The notes: generated from the sequence alone by a model not told the origin. A DNA stretch of 64,000 bases from an uncultured Lachnospiraceae bacterium (GCA_947245585.1 CAMXPV010000002.1:99083-163082); one strand, 5' to 3'; counted from the first letter of the stretch, positions 9,143 through 18,953 are shown. Translations and numbers: made by a program.

Positions 9143-10252
9143 TTACGCTGTAATTACCGATACCAAATAAAAGGGCACCGCATCGTTTTCATGGGTTTGT
9201 GTCAGCCTTATCTCAATCTTGTGTCTGCCTTTTGCCATGTGATGCGCCAACGTATCGATATGAAGGCTGTCTCCCCAATCTTCCTCAAAATTGGCATCCA
9301 ATGTAATCCCATGTTCCTCATCGCCGTCCAACACAGCAACAGCAACCGGCGCAGGGTGTTTTACCGATTTCCGATACTGTACGGCGATCTCCGTTCCCTC
9401 CACCTCAAAGGTGATTTTTGCACCCCGCTCCTCTGCCGTCCAACCGTCGCGGAACATATCGTTCACGTATTTTTTAAGCGTATCATCTGCCGTAAATCCC
9501 TCGCAGACCGGCACACAATTATGGTTCTGTAGACGTTTCGCTTCCTCATAGGCATTTGCCGTCAAGGGCGCAGGCATGGGAAAGGGTTCCTCCTCCTCGT
9601 CCATCTGCTGATAAATCTGATCCAGACAATTCGTAATCACTTCCGCAACCAACGCATGACCATCCGAATTGGGGTGCAGATCATCCGGCGTAATCTCCCG
9701 ATTGGGAATCACCCCGGAAGCCACCTGCTCGTAGATCGTCGGTTTCATACTGACGCTTGGCAGCCTGTAATGGGCTCCCACCTCCCGGTGTTTTTCCTCC
9801 GCGCTGATGCCGCTGTCATAAAAAATGTTATGTATCAGAAGAATCGTAGGCGCAAAGGCGTTTCCATATACCTTCCTGACCAACCCTTCGTAAGTCTCCT
9901 GAAAGAAATCCGTATTGTCATCGTTGACCGAAAACTCAATCGCCACAAAGTCCGGCTTAAAAGCCAACACATCTTCCTCTACTCTCGATACGCCAAACTG
10001 TGAAGTAGTTCCTCCCACACCCCCATTCACATAGGTAAAAGCGGTCTTGGGAAACCGTCTCACAAACCAGTCATAGACCAAATAGGCATAACAGTTTGTG
10101 TATTGGGAAGAAACTGACCCCTGTGTGATCGAACCGCCTAAAAAGGCCAATGTGATACGGTCCCCCTGCCTTGCCCGACGCATCAGCTCTTTCATGCGGT
10201 ACAGATTTCCTCGGTTAACAAACCCCTTTTGTGCATGTACATCGTAGCCCAT
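9143..10252 (-). CDS. SGNH/GDSL hydrolase (probable carbohydrate or lipid esterase)
   Basis: About 369 residues. Catalytic blocks are in order: FLGGSITQGS (block I nucleophile Ser), GGVGGTTSQFG (block II Gly), EFSVNDDN (block III Asn) and PDDLHPNSDGH (block V Asp and His). A C-terminal beta-rich region (about residues 235-369) resembles the accessory sandwich seen in some CE-type acetyl-esterases. There is no signal peptide, so it acts inside the cell, probably on imported oligosaccharides. The ATG at 10252 is preferred because AGGGAG lies upstream; the longer frame would start with TTG. It is the first gene of an operon with the GH1-ManA fusion, which supports deacylation of a sugar substrate, but the true substrate is not shown. 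Confidence 0.8.
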   Translation of the reverse strand: MGYDVHAQKGFVNRGNLYRMKELMRRARQGDRITLAFLGGSITQGSVSSQYTNCYAYLVYDWFVRRFPKTAFTYVNGGVGGTTSQFGVSRVEEDVLAFKPDFVAIEFSVNDDNTDFFQETYEGLVRKVYGNAFAPTILLIHNIFYDSGISAEEKHREVGAHYRLPSVSMKPTIYEQVASGVIPNREITPDDLHPNSDGHALVAEVITNCLDQIYQQMDEEEEPFPMPAPLTANAYEEAKRLQNHNCVPVCEGFTADDTLKKYVNDMFRDGWTAEERGAKITFEVEGTEIAVQYRKSVKHPAPVAVAVLDGDEEHGITLDANFEEDWGDSLHIDTLAHHMAKGRHKIEIRLTQTHENDAVPFYLVSVITA

Positions 10253-10296
10253 TTTCTGATCTCCCTTATTTTTAACAACTCTTAAATCCAATTAGA

Positions 10297-10341
10297 AAAG
10301 GGCTAAATACTTATTCTTTAAGTTAAAATATTTAGCCCTTT
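10297..10341. promoter_or_regulatory. Perfect 13-bp inverted repeat upstream of the SGNH / GH1-ManA operon
   Basis: AAAGGGCTAAATA at 10297-10309 is repeated inverted as TATTTAGCCCTTT at 10329-10341, with a 19-base A+T-rich spacer, about 45 bases upstream of the SGNH start. It could be a repressor operator for carbohydrate control or a leader hairpin; the minus-strand right side ends in a short T-run. The rest of 10342-10517 is A+T-rich with no gene seen. Confidence 0.5.
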
Positions 10342-10517
10342 ATTAGCTAAACCGTTTTTTTCTAAGCTTGCATTCATTTTACTATCGCAAGCACAAAATA
10401 ACAAGTAGCTAGATGGTTTTTCTTGTTTTTTATATATTTTCCATAAAATTTCATGCCCGTATTTGTTATATCAGCCAACTAAATATTTCTTACAATTAGC
10501 TAATAGAGTTAATTTCT

Positions 10518-11939
10518 TTACTGCTTCGCCTCCGGCAGACGCAGCCGTAGAAGCCGCTTCGCAAGTTGTCTGAGATTAAAAGGCAGAAGCGGATAGATAT
10601 AGCTTTTATCCGACAAAGTCTTATTGCACACAATGGAAAACAGAAAAATCGCAACCGCCGCCACATAACCGTAAATTCCAAAAATCGCTGTCAAAATCAG
10701 GTTGATGATACGCATAAATTTTAGTGCATAGCCCAGTTCGTAGTTCTGCTGTGTGTAATTGGCAATGGCCACGAACGCCATGTACAACATGACTTCCGGA
10801 GAGAACCAACCGCTGTTGACAGAAAATTCACCGAGCACCAACGCCGCCATCACACTTAATGGGGTGCTTAACATATTGGGCGTATTGACTGCCGCCAGTT
10901 TCAGGCCGTCGATGGCCAACTCCAAAATCAAAAACTGTGCAATTAGCGGAATGTTCGGCGCTTCCTGTAACATAATAAACTGAAAGCTCTCCGGTATCCA
11001 TTCCGGATTCTGCATCAAAAGTAAAAAAGTCGGTGTCATAATATAGGTGAGGATGGAAATGAGAAACCTGGTCAGACGCAGATACGTTCCCGTGACAGGC
11101 GGAAAATAATAATCGTCCGCCTCCTCCACGATATCGAAAATGGAGGTCGGCACAATCATCGCCGAAGGAGAATTGTCCACCAGAATCACAATATCCCCCT
11201 CCAATACCTGCGCTGCCGCCACATCCGGTCGCTCCGTAAACTTAAACTTTGGAAAAGGATTAAACCACTTGCGCTGATACAGGCACTCCGCAAGACTCTC
11301 CTGATTCATGGTAAGAGCGTCCACCTTGATATTCTGAATCCGCTTTTTCACCTTCTCCAGAAGTCCCCGATCCACCCGGTTGTCCATATAGCAAAGCACA
11401 ATGTCCGTCTGAGAACTTTTCCCCGCATTCATCATTTCCATGCGCAGATTCGTGCTTCTGATCCGCCTCCTGATCAGCGCTGTATTGAAAACTACCGTCT
11501 CCACAAAACCGTCTTTACTGCCCCGCAGGGTTTTATCTTTATCCGGCTCAGAGACGCTTCTGGCCGGATATGTTCTGGAATCGATCAGGACACATCGGTC
11601 GTACCCATCGATAAAGAGCGCAAACACACCCGACAAAATATTGTAGATGATGTCGTCCCATTTATCCTTGAGATCCACCTCCACATAGGGCGTGGCTTTC
11701 TTTGACATCTCATAAGCGCTCTCAGGCATATTCTCCGGTGTCAGGCTGATAAAATACTGCAAAATTTTCATCATCAGCTCATCTTTGCAGAAACCGTCAA
11801 TAAAATAAATACATGCCTGTCTGCCGCCCACATCAATCACGCGGTAGACCACATCAAAACTGGTATCCGGCGACAAACGCGCCTTCATAAACTCCATGCT
11901 CTCCTGCAGAGAGGTTGTCATCTTTTCCTTATTGTTCAA
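10518..11939 (-). CDS. GerA/SpoVAF-family spore germination protein
   Basis: A 473-residue protein of the GerA family. The N-terminal soluble half (about 1-260) holds TERPDVAAAQVLEGDIVILVD-type and SPSAMIVPTSIF segments diagnostic of the family, and the C-terminal half has several membrane helices (about residues 285-445) ending in a basic tail. Such proteins sit in the spore inner membrane and form or assist germinant-gated channels. Neither GerB- nor GerC-type partners nor spoVA genes are adjacent, so this may be a stand-alone SpoVAF-like protein rather than the A subunit of a full receptor. A TTG at 11939 with GGAAGGAG 8 bases upstream is the likely start; the next ATG is six codons in. 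Confidence 0.85.
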   Translation of the reverse strand: MNNKEKMTTSLQESMEFMKARLSPDTSFDVVYRVIDVGGRQACIYFIDGFCKDELMMKILQYFISLTPENMPESAYEMSKKATPYVEVDLKDKWDDIIYNILSGVFALFIDGYDRCVLIDSRTYPARSVSEPDKDKTLRGSKDGFVETVVFNTALIRRRIRSTNLRMEMMNAGKSSQTDIVLCYMDNRVDRGLLEKVKKRIQNIKVDALTMNQESLAECLYQRKWFNPFPKFKFTERPDVAAAQVLEGDIVILVDNSPSAMIVPTSIFDIVEEADDYYFPPVTGTYLRLTRFLISILTYIMTPTFLLLMQNPEWIPESFQFIMLQEAPNIPLIAQFLILELAIDGLKLAAVNTPNMLSTPLSVMAALVLGEFSVNSGWFSPEVMLYMAFVAIANYTQQNYELGYALKFMRIINLILTAIFGIYGYVAAVAIFLFSIVCNKTLSDKSYIYPLLPFNLRQLAKRLLRLRLPEAKQ

Positions 11940-12025
11940 CGCAAAAACTCCTTCCGTGACTTACCATTGTTTCCCATAGTATGTCTTGGAAGGCGTTTTC
12001 TTATGCACCGCAAATAATGGGTTCT

Positions 12026-13501
12026 TTATGCTTCTCTTCTTAAAATCCGGCCCATCTCATCTACCATATCGCTGATTATGCCGGCCTGTTTGGTTACCTC
12101 CGCCGTATCGCCCGCATTGCCCTCAGCCATGGTGTTGATGGAGGAGAACTGCTCATTCTCTTTTCGGATGCCCTCGACAATATCCTGATTAATGGATACC
12201 GTTCTCTCTATTACTTCCGCCTGCTTTGCAAAAGTGTCCCCCATCGACTGAACCGCGCTGACCGATTCGTTGAGAAGTCCTGTCATATCCCGCATACTCT
12301 GAAATACATTTTCAAAATACTGATTCTGCGTACCGAGTTTGGATGAGTTTTCTTCCACCTGTGCCGTGATTTCCTTCACATTATTCTGCACCCGCTCGAT
12401 CACAGACTGCACCACTCGCAGAGAATCCTGGGTGCTGTTTGCGAGAGTCCCCACCTCCGTCGCAACCACTGCAAATCCCTTTCCTGCCTCTCCCGCTCTG
12501 GCCGCCTCGATGGACGCATTCAAAGCCAGGAGATTCGTGGAGGAAGAAATATCGCTGATCAGTTTCAGGGTGACGCCGATTTCCTGAACCGCCGCTGACA
12601 GCTTCTGTGCCACCTCGATCGTAAGCTGCATGGAATCCGACACCTCACCGTTTATCTTGTGCAGATCGTTCAACAGTTTTTCATTCTCCCGTGACTGATT
12701 CAACAGATCTTTTGAAGTCTTTTCTACCTTTTCCACATTGTCGGCTACAACGCTCTCCCATTCTTTCAACTCGCTGAGGTTGCTCATGCTCTCATCTGTC
12801 TTCATTCCAAGCGTATTGCTGTTACCGACCAATTCTTCACTGGTAGCTGCCAACTCTTCCGCCGCCGCGCTCTCATTTTCGGAAATCTGGGAAAGAGCCG
12901 CCCCCGCGTCGTACAGCCTGTCTGAAAGCGTCTGCACCGAGTCCAATACACTTTCCACTTCTTTTCCCTTTTCTTCCACCATCCCAAATAGGGATGTCGC
13001 CCGATGCACGATGAAGCAGCATGCCGCAAACAGGATCACATAGACAATTCCCGTAAATATCCATCCGATCGGAAGATGCAGTTTCAGAAAGCCGGCAGGA
13101 AACAGAAGCATCATTCCCGCATTCACGACAATCGTCACCACTGTGCTCACCTTGAGAATTTTCTGTTCATAATAGGGCACCAACAGTAACGTCGCCACAA
13201 AATAATAATGTGTCAGGCAGATGTAGCCTGCGCTGTCGCTGCCGCCGCCAACTGCCGCCGTAATCGCGCCGATCACAGGCGGAATACAGGCATAAACATA
13301 TTTGGCCTTGCTGCCCAACTGTTTCTCAAAAACTCTTGTCAGAATGGCACACCCACCGGTCAGCAAGAAGACACACTCCCGCAATCCACCGTTTAACATC
13401 ACCATAACAAATCCCCAGCCCGCAACCGCTACGCCGAGAATGTATGCAAACATAATTGTATTCACCAGTTTTTCTTCATTTTTCACTGACTGTACCTGCA
13501 T
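12026..13501 (-). CDS. Methyl-accepting chemotaxis protein with multi-span N-terminal membrane domain
   Basis: A 491-residue receptor. Residues ~15-190 contain about six hydrophobic helices with short loops and no large extracytoplasmic sensor. Residues ~200-490 form the long coiled-coil signalling domain with the hairpin-tip signature [20 protein letters not shown] followed by FAVVATEVG. It would feed CheA/CheW in response to a membrane or intracellular cue. No chemotaxis genes are next to it. It has its own ribosome site (AAGGCAAGAG) and a gap on both sides, so it is probably monocistronic. The ligand is unknown. Confidence 0.9.
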   Translation of the reverse strand: MQVQSVKNEEKLVNTIMFAYILGVAVAGWGFVMVMLNGGLRECVFLLTGGCAILTRVFEKQLGSKAKYVYACIPPVIGAITAAVGGGSDSAGYICLTHYYFVATLLLVPYYEQKILKVSTVVTIVVNAGMMLLFPAGFLKLHLPIGWIFTGIVYVILFAACCFIVHRATSLFGMVEEKGKEVESVLDSVQTLSDRLYDAGAALSQISENESAAAEELAATSEELVGNSNTLGMKTDESMSNLSELKEWESVVADNVEKVEKTSKDLLNQSRENEKLLNDLHKINGEVSDSMQLTIEVAQKLSAAVQEIGVTLKLISDISSSTNLLALNASIEAARAGEAGKGFAVVATEVGTLANSTQDSLRVVQSVIERVQNNVKEITAQVEENSSKLGTQNQYFENVFQSMRDMTGLLNESVSAVQSMGDTFAKQAEVIERTVSINQDIVEGIRKENEQFSSINTMAEGNAGDTAEVTKQAGIISDMVDEMGRILRREA

Positions 13502-13527
13502 GATATACTCTTGCCTTTTTCGTTTTT

Positions 13528-13962
13528 TTATTGTTTTCCGGTACTGCCGTGCCCTCCCCGGTCGGCATTTTCTAACTGTTCCACCTCCTCAAACACGAGC
13601 TTCGGCTGATTTTCCATGATGCGGAACTGACAAATGCGGTCGTTTACATGAATCTCCGTATCCCTGACCGCATAAACCGGCATAAACCACTGATCGTTAT
13701 CCCCACAATAAGAGCAGTCGATCACACCCTGATGGTTCGTCTGAATAATGCCAAAGTTCTTGAACGTTGAACTTCTCGGCACCACGTGGGCCTCATATCC
13801 CTTCGGCAGCTCCATCGCCACCCCCAGGGGAATCAATTTGAACTCACCCTTTTTTAATATCACATCCTCGGCGGCCCGCAGATCGATCCAATCGGATTTA
13901 CCGTCTATGTACGTTAATTTTTCAATGCTGTCTGTAAAATATTTGATCTTAATATGTTCCAT
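13528..13962 (-). CDS. dut: dUTP diphosphatase (dUTPase)
   Basis: About 144 residues, the usual trimeric dUTPase length. Motifs are in order: IDLRAAED (motif 1), [13 protein letters not shown] (motif 2), [15 protein letters not shown] (motif 3, catalytic Asp and uracil-binding hairpin), [10 protein letters not shown] (motif 4) and a glycine-rich C terminus [10 protein letters not shown] (motif 5). It hydrolyses dUTP to dUMP and PPi, keeping uracil out of DNA and supplying dTMP synthesis. The ATG at 13962 has AAGGAAAG upstream; a GTG at 13983 overlaps the nrdG stop but is less likely. It is third in an nrdD-nrdG-dut operon, which makes sense as a dNTP-supply unit. Confidence 0.93.
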   Translation of the reverse strand: MEHIKIKYFTDSIEKLTYIDGKSDWIDLRAAEDVILKKGEFKLIPLGVAMELPKGYEAHVVPRSSTFKNFGIIQTNHQGVIDCSYCGDNDQWFMPVYAVRDTEIHVNDRICQFRIMENQPKLVFEEVEQLENADRGGHGSTGKQ

Positions 13963-13979
13963 CGGTCTTTCCTTCCCCG

Positions 13980-14489
13980 TCACATATAATCCTCGCAGTA
14001 AAGAAGCGGAGTGGAGGGATCGGTCTGCGCAAGACTTTTTTGCACGTCAATCACCCTCTGGTTTTGGCTGCCCTTCCAAAGCAGCTTCGTATCCTTTAAG
14101 TCAATCTTAAATTCTCCGTCCACAAGCACATCCACATACTTCATCATGGGATAATGCAGAACATCTTCCCATCTGTCGCCCGTATACAGCCAAATTGTCT
14201 TGTCAGGATATTTGCTCCGTATCTCTTCCATCAGGTTTCTCACACCCAGACGGTTTGCCGAATGAAGCGGATCTCCGCCCGAAAAGGTAATACCGCTGAT
14301 ATAAGGTTTTTCCAACTGCTCAAATATTTCCCTTCTGGCCGCTTCGTCAAAAGGAAGCCCCCCGTCCGGATCCCATGTGACAGGATTCTGACATTCCTTA
14401 CAACAGTGGGAACAGCCGGCAACCCAGAGCACCACCCGCAGACCGTCGCCGTTTAGCATATCGTCTTTTGTTATATTATGGTATCTCAT
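13980..14489 (-). CDS. nrdG: Anaerobic ribonucleotide reductase activating protein
   Basis: A 169-residue radical SAM protein. The cluster motif CSHCCKEC gives the NrdG-type CX3CX2C spacing, followed by [13 protein letters not shown] (the SAM-binding GGD/E) and [12 protein letters not shown]. It cleaves SAM to generate the glycyl radical on NrdD. The ATG at 14489 overlaps the nrdD stop as TGATG, which couples translation; a GTG one codon upstream is the longer alternative. The neighbours nrdD and dut confirm the role. Confidence 0.94.
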   Translation of the reverse strand: MRYHNITKDDMLNGDGLRVVLWVAGCSHCCKECQNPVTWDPDGGLPFDEAARREIFEQLEKPYISGITFSGGDPLHSANRLGVRNLMEEIRSKYPDKTIWLYTGDRWEDVLHYPMMKYVDVLVDGEFKIDLKDTKLLWKGSQNQRVIDVQKSLAQTDPSTPLLYCEDYM

Positions 14490-16678
14490 CACATGCTTTT
14501 CCTCTCCGCAATCTCCGCCATCTTCGCCTCGCTCAGACGCGTATCGCCGTGGACGCGGGAATAGGCCAGATAACCATTCATGCGGTCGATCTTGGTCAGA
14601 TTACGGCTGCCGCAGACAGGACAAACATCCATCTCCAACTCCTGATGCCCACAGTCATCACAATACGCCAGAGACAAGTTTACACCCTCGTAAAATCCCA
14701 TATCCATGGCCCTGCGGATCAGCGTTTTGATTGCACCGATATTGTAATCAATCGGATATTTCACATACTGGATTTTTCCGCCGTTTGCCATCTCCCAGAA
14801 ACGGTACTCCAGATCCTGTTTTTCAATGGGCGTGATATCCTCCGTCACATGGCAGTGGAAACTGTTAGAGACATACTCCTTGTCGGAGACGCCTTCCACG
14901 ATACCGTACTTTGCCCGAAACTGCTTGACCTGCAGCCCGCAAAGATTCTCCGCCGGCGTCCCGTAAATCGCATACAGATGTCCGTCTTCTTCTTTATACT
15001 CATCAATTTTGTGGTTGATGTGCTCAAGCACTTCCAACGCGAAAGCCCCATCTTCCACCAGTGATTTGCCGTTGTAAAGTTCCTGCAGCTCATTAAAAGC
15101 CGTGATACCGAAACTGGCTGTGGCGGATTTCAGAATCGGCTTAATCTTATCATGGAGTTGTAAATGTCCTCCCAAAAAGCCGCCTTCACAGTACGCCAAC
15201 GGATTCGTGGAAGCGCGCATCTCGCCCAGATACGCGTAAGTCCGGATGTGCAGCTGCCTGATCAGATTCAGGTAATAATCAAGCACATCATAAAAATCTT
15301 TTCCTTCCTGCCTTGCCTTTGCCAAAATCATGGGCAGATGCAGGGAAACAGCCCCCACGTTAAATCTTCCCACAAAAACCGGAGAATCGTTTTCGTCGGC
15401 CGGATGCATACCGCCCCGCTCATACCAGGGGGAGAGGAACGCACGGCATCCCATAGGGGAAATCACCTTGCCATACTGCTTGTACATGCTGGCGATATAT
15501 CCTTTTCCGGTCAAGCTCAGCCAATCAGGATACATGGTCTTTGCGGAACATTTCACACCCGCCTCAAACACATCCTCAAGCTCCTTGCCGGGACCATGCA
15601 GGTTTTCATCATATAAAAAGACAATCTTCGGGAAAAGCACAGGCTTCTTACATTCCTTCTTGCCCTGTCCTTTTCTGCGCACATTGAGCATCTGAATCGT
15701 CGCCATCCGCGCAAAACGGCCCGTGCCGATCCCCGCCGTCACAGTGATAAAGGGATAGTCGCCGCGGCTGCTAGCCACCGTATTAAACTTATATTCCCAT
15801 CCCTGAAAGCCCTGCTCAAACTCCTTCTTTACGTCTGCAAGCGCTTCCGCCTCTGCGGTTTCCTTATCAATCCCAAGCTTTTTATATTTGGCCACGTTTC
15901 TCTTGTAAGATTTCTCCGCATAGGGCTCTAAAATCTTATCCACTTCCGGCACTGTAAAGCCGCCGTACTGCTGACTTGCCGCGCTCAGGACAATATCTCC
16001 TATCACATCGAAAGCCACGTCAAGCGTCTTCGGTTCGTTGTACCAGATATTGCCCATCTCAAAACCGCCGGAAAGCACTTCCGCCACATTAAAAAGACAG
16101 CAGTTCATCGTGTCTCTCCTGGCGGACATGTCATGAACATAAATATAACCGTCCCGGCAGGCCTGAATCTCCTCTGTGGTCATAAAAAACTTCTGGTATA
16201 ATTCCTTATTAAACTGATTGAAAATCAGACTGCGCTTCGTGGACACAAGGGCGCTGTCCGTATTAGCGTTCTCCTTATCCCCAATGTACATGATCGACTG
16301 ACTCTTCTTATAGACATCATCCATCATGCGCACAAAATCCTGCTTGTAATTGCGGTAATCGCGATAGCTTTTCGCCACAATCGGCTTCACATCCTCAAGC
16401 GCGCTCTCCACAATATTGTGCATGATCTGAATCGGAATCTTTTCTTCATCCAATTCGTTCACCTTATCGACAACCGTCTGACAGATATGGCGCTTCTCTT
16501 CTTCCGTAAATTTGGTAAGAGCACGGTACGCGCTCTTCCCAACCGCGTCGATAACCTTCTGAACATTAAACGCTTCCAGACTTCCGTCCTTCTTAATGAC
16601 CTTTACACCCTTTTCCGGTTGATATTGAAGACCGTAATCCTCTGCGTCCGAATGATCTGATTCAAATTTACTACTCAT
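14489..16678 (-). CDS. nrdD: Anaerobic (class III) ribonucleoside-triphosphate reductase
   Basis: A 729-residue enzyme. Residues ~22-115 form an ATP-cone (VIKKDGSLEAFNVQKVIDAV), followed by the catalytic barrel with YVHDMSARRDTMNCC and similar conserved blocks. The C terminus has a zinc site of two CxxC pairs (CDDC and CPVC) and the glycyl-radical loop DRMNGYLAY with Gly near residue 702. It reduces NTPs to dNTPs without oxygen, with formate as the usual reductant. NrdG is coupled directly downstream. Upstream lie NrdR-type boxes, so repression by NrdR under dATP excess is expected. Confidence 0.95.
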   Translation of the reverse strand: MSSKFESDHSDAEDYGLQYQPEKGVKVIKKDGSLEAFNVQKVIDAVGKSAYRALTKFTEEEKRHICQTVVDKVNELDEEKIPIQIMHNIVESALEDVKPIVAKSYRDYRNYKQDFVRMMDDVYKKSQSIMYIGDKENANTDSALVSTKRSLIFNQFNKELYQKFFMTTEEIQACRDGYIYVHDMSARRDTMNCCLFNVAEVLSGGFEMGNIWYNEPKTLDVAFDVIGDIVLSAASQQYGGFTVPEVDKILEPYAEKSYKRNVAKYKKLGIDKETAEAEALADVKKEFEQGFQGWEYKFNTVASSRGDYPFITVTAGIGTGRFARMATIQMLNVRRKGQGKKECKKPVLFPKIVFLYDENLHGPGKELEDVFEAGVKCSAKTMYPDWLSLTGKGYIASMYKQYGKVISPMGCRAFLSPWYERGGMHPADENDSPVFVGRFNVGAVSLHLPMILAKARQEGKDFYDVLDYYLNLIRQLHIRTYAYLGEMRASTNPLAYCEGGFLGGHLQLHDKIKPILKSATASFGITAFNELQELYNGKSLVEDGAFALEVLEHINHKIDEYKEEDGHLYAIYGTPAENLCGLQVKQFRAKYGIVEGVSDKEYVSNSFHCHVTEDITPIEKQDLEYRFWEMANGGKIQYVKYPIDYNIGAIKTLIRRAMDMGFYEGVNLSLAYCDDCGHQELEMDVCPVCGSRNLTKIDRMNGYLAYSRVHGDTRLSEAKMAEIAERKSM

Positions 16679-16702
16679 TTTCCCCTCCGTAGTCTTCTCT
16701 GT

Positions 16703-16771
16703 TTACAATATATTTGCTGACGTTTATACAAAATATAGTGTCAGTTGACATAACAGCACAATATATTGCGG
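16703..16771. promoter_or_regulatory. NrdR boxes upstream of nrdD
   Basis: The 16-mer at 16726-16741 (ATACAAAATATAGTGT) matches 14 of 16 positions of the NrdR consensus acaCwAtATaTwGtgt, and that at 16756-16771 (GCACAATATATTGCGG) matches 13 with a perfect 10-base core. Their starts are 30 bases apart, about three helical turns, as typical for paired NrdR sites. A weaker third copy (TTACAATATATTTGCT) is at 16703-16718. All lie in the nrdD leader/promoter region. Confidence 0.8.
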
Positions 16772-16844
16772 TTTAGGAACAGTATACGGCAAGAAGGAAG
16801 TTATGTCAATGTCGCATTTAGGAAAAGCCTCTTTAAAAGATAAC

Positions 16845-16884
16845 AAAAAGGAATATGTCATTTTGTGACATATTCCAAAAAAAA
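16845..16884 (-). terminator. Rho-independent terminator after the WYL regulator gene
   Basis: A perfect 11-bp stem, GGAATATGTCA / TGACATATTCC, with a five-base loop is flanked by A-runs on the left and right of the plus strand, giving T-runs after the stem on the minus strand. It lies 17 bases past the stop of the WYL-domain gene and insulates the nrd promoter. Confidence 0.8.
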
Positions 16885-16900
16885 TTTGTCAACCCCTTTT

Positions 16901-17890
16901 TTACTCATATTGAGCAAGAGTTTCTCTCAAATGCCTCTGATAGGCCTCCGCCACCGATGCCGGCGCGATTATCCTTGCCCCTGCTCCAAGTCCTGTCAGC
17001 CAACCGAAAAACTGGCCGCTGACCGCCACTTTCACCCTGACGGAAAAGTGTTCTTCGTCTCTGATGCGGACGGAAGCCTCCTTTCCAAATCGGTCCATCA
17101 CCACGCCAATCAGACTGTTTAAAAACAACAACGTGACAGTCTCCTCCTGTCCCCCATACATGCCAAAGGTTTTATTTGCGTAATCCGCAATGTCAAATCG
17201 TTCAAAAAGCGCTGCGCCCTGCCTCTTATCCTCCAAAATCTTAATTCTGGCCATTTTATCGACCCGGAAATGCTTGATCTTGTCTTCTGCGCCGTCATGG
17301 GCAATCAGGTAATAGTATTCATCCTTACAAGTCAGCGCCCATGGGCTGACCAGATAGGGGATCCCGCCTTTTCGCGGCACAAGTTCCCTATTCAAATTCC
17401 ATTCCAGATATTGAAACGAAATCTGTCTGTTATTTTGGATCGCCCTGTGAATATCATCCACCACATAATAAATGCTTTCATTTGCTGTCTTAATACGGTT
17501 TGCCACATAAACCTGCCGCTGAAGCTGCCCTGCCTCTGCCCTGGACGCCAGCTTTTCAATCTTGGAAATCAATTCCCTCGATTTATTGACCGTCAAAAAG
17601 CGGGATGCCTGTACGGTCTCCACCAAAAGCTTTAACTCCGCCAATTCAAAATCCCGCCCGGCCAGATAATAGCCGCCGCCTGTCTTTGCCTTCACAAGCA
17701 CAATATCATAGCCGAAATCAATGAGTTGGGCGATATCATCGTAAATGCTCTTCCGCTCCGCCTTGATATCATAGCCCTCCAACGCTTCTATCAGCGCCTG
17801 CGCACTCAGACAGTGCTCCTCGTCGGACTGCTCCGTGAGGATTTTTAAAAGATATAACAATTTCTGTTTCTGTTTCGCAGATCGTGCCAT
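16901..17890 (-). CDS. WYL-domain HTH transcriptional regulator
   Basis: A 329-residue regulator. Residues ~5-70 are a DeoR/HTH_11-like winged helix (RKSIYDDIAQLIDFGYDI), ~140-210 a WYL domain (QISFQYLEWN...LVSPWALTCKDEYYYLIAHD), and the rest a C-terminal WCX-like extension ending VAEAYQRHLRETLAQYE. WYL domains bind nucleic acid or small nucleotides and often switch transcription in response to stress or DNA damage. The ATG is 4 bases past the stop of the HAD hydrolase gene, so both are one operon; its ribosome site (GGAGTAGGGAG) lies over the HAD stop. Targets are unknown. Confidence 0.87.
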   Translation of the reverse strand: MARSAKQKQKLLYLLKILTEQSDEEHCLSAQALIEALEGYDIKAERKSIYDDIAQLIDFGYDIVLVKAKTGGGYYLAGRDFELAELKLLVETVQASRFLTVNKSRELISKIEKLASRAEAGQLQRQVYVANRIKTANESIYYVVDDIHRAIQNNRQISFQYLEWNLNRELVPRKGGIPYLVSPWALTCKDEYYYLIAHDGAEDKIKHFRVDKMARIKILEDKRQGAALFERFDIADYANKTFGMYGGQEETVTLLFLNSLIGVVMDRFGKEASVRIRDEEHFSVRVKVAVSGQFFGWLTGLGAGARIIAPASVAEAYQRHLRETLAQYE

Positions 17891-17894
17891 CTCC

Positions 17895-18593
17895 CTACTC
17901 CTGTTCTAATATGGGTACCAACTCTTCCAGACGACGAATCTCATAATCGATCCGCACATCCACATCCTTTTTCCTGCTCTCCGGGTTAAACCAACAGGCG
18001 GCAATACCCGCGTTCTGTGCACCCCGCATATCGCTTGTCAAAGAATCTCCCACCATAAGGCATTCCTCCCGTTTCGCCTCCTGCAAAGATGCAAAACAGG
18101 CATCAAAGTATTCCTTCATCGGCTTGGGATATCCGATCACCTCCGAGACAAACACACCGTCCATGATTTTGTCAAGCCCGGAGAGTTTCATCTTGTTTGC
18201 CTGCGTTGCGTTCACTCCATTGGTCAAAACATACTGCCGGTAACCTTTTTCCTTCAGCAAGGTAACCAGTTGTCTGGCTCCATCCATATAGAAAAAAACA
18301 CTGCCGAGGGCCCGTTGATAATCCGCGTTCAGAACCTCCGGCTTCACATGAACAATGCCCAATTCTTCAAATAACGTCTGAAACCGCCCAACAGTCACCT
18401 GCTCCTTGGTAAGCTCACCCGATTCGAGCCGATTCCAATAACTTTGGTTGATGACAGCATAGCGCGCCGCAATTTTTTCGTTGATCTCCAATCCATACTG
18501 CATGAACACTTCCTGCAGCGCATACTCCATGGAGCGATCAAAATTCAGCAATGTCTGATCCAAATCCCAAAAAATTGTGGTATATCTTCTCAT
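17895..18593 (-). CDS. yjjG: HAD hydrolase, YjjG-type pyrimidine nucleotidase
   Basis: About 232 residues, the YjjG length. HAD motif I is FWDLDQTLL (nucleophile Asp), motif II YVLTNGVN, motif III lysine in GYPKPMKEYFDACF, and motif IV CLMVGDSLTSDMRGAQNAG. The start TTIFWDLDQTLLNFDRSMEYAL is typical of the YjjG/YfnB subgroup that dephosphorylates (non-canonical) pyrimidine nucleotides, a house-cleaning role. The ATG at 18593 follows GAGGGGGAAG; an upstream in-frame start at 18656 is not favoured. It is first in an operon with the WYL regulator. Confidence 0.85.
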   Translation of the reverse strand: MRRYTTIFWDLDQTLLNFDRSMEYALQEVFMQYGLEINEKIAARYAVINQSYWNRLESGELTKEQVTVGRFQTLFEELGIVHVKPEVLNADYQRALGSVFFYMDGARQLVTLLKEKGYRQYVLTNGVNATQANKMKLSGLDKIMDGVFVSEVIGYPKPMKEYFDACFASLQEAKREECLMVGDSLTSDMRGAQNAGIAACWFNPESRKKDVDVRIDYEIRRLEELVPILEQE

Positions 18594-18664
18594 CTTCCCC
18601 CTCTTTCTCTGCACACGGGCCGACATAATCGGGCAGGGATGATTTCCCCTGCCCATAAACAGAA

Positions 18665-18688
18665 AGGGCGTTCACTGCTGAACACCCT
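18665..18688. terminator. Hairpin between small membrane protein and HAD gene
   Basis: AGGGCGTTCA / TGAACACCCT (one mismatch) around a CTGC loop, with a T-rich run on each side. It follows the small membrane protein gene on the minus strand and could end its transcript. Confidence 0.55.
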
Positions 18689-18718
18689 CCTTTTTCTTCC
18701 TATCAATTCCCTGAAACG

Positions 18719-18895
18719 TTAAGCCGTCGTACTGCCATCCGCCGCATCTGTCTGCGCTTCTACGCCCGCCTTCGCGTCTTTACTCTTTCTCCACTTTACG
18801 CCGATCACGCACGCAACAATCACCAACGCAATAATCAATACAAAACATAGCAGATACGATAAAAAAGAATTTACAAATAAAATTAAATTAGTCAT
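18719..18895 (-). CDS. Small single-span membrane protein
   Basis: A 58-residue protein: a long hydrophobic helix (about residues 5-31), then a basic stop-transfer (KWRKSKDAK) and a hydrophilic tail rich in Ala/Asp/Thr. The ATG at 18895 is chosen because AAGGA and GGGGAAG lie upstream; longer in-frame starts would begin inside the rnhA gene. Membrane insertion is clear from the sequence; the family and role are not recognised. Confidence 0.6.
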   Translation of the reverse strand: MTNLILFVNSFLSYLLCFVLIIALVIVACVIGVKWRKSKDAKAGVEAQTDAADGSTTA

Positions 18896-18953
18896 CTTCC
18901 CCATCCTTCTCTTTCCGTGTTCTCCAATTACACTATCATTATGATACCACCAA

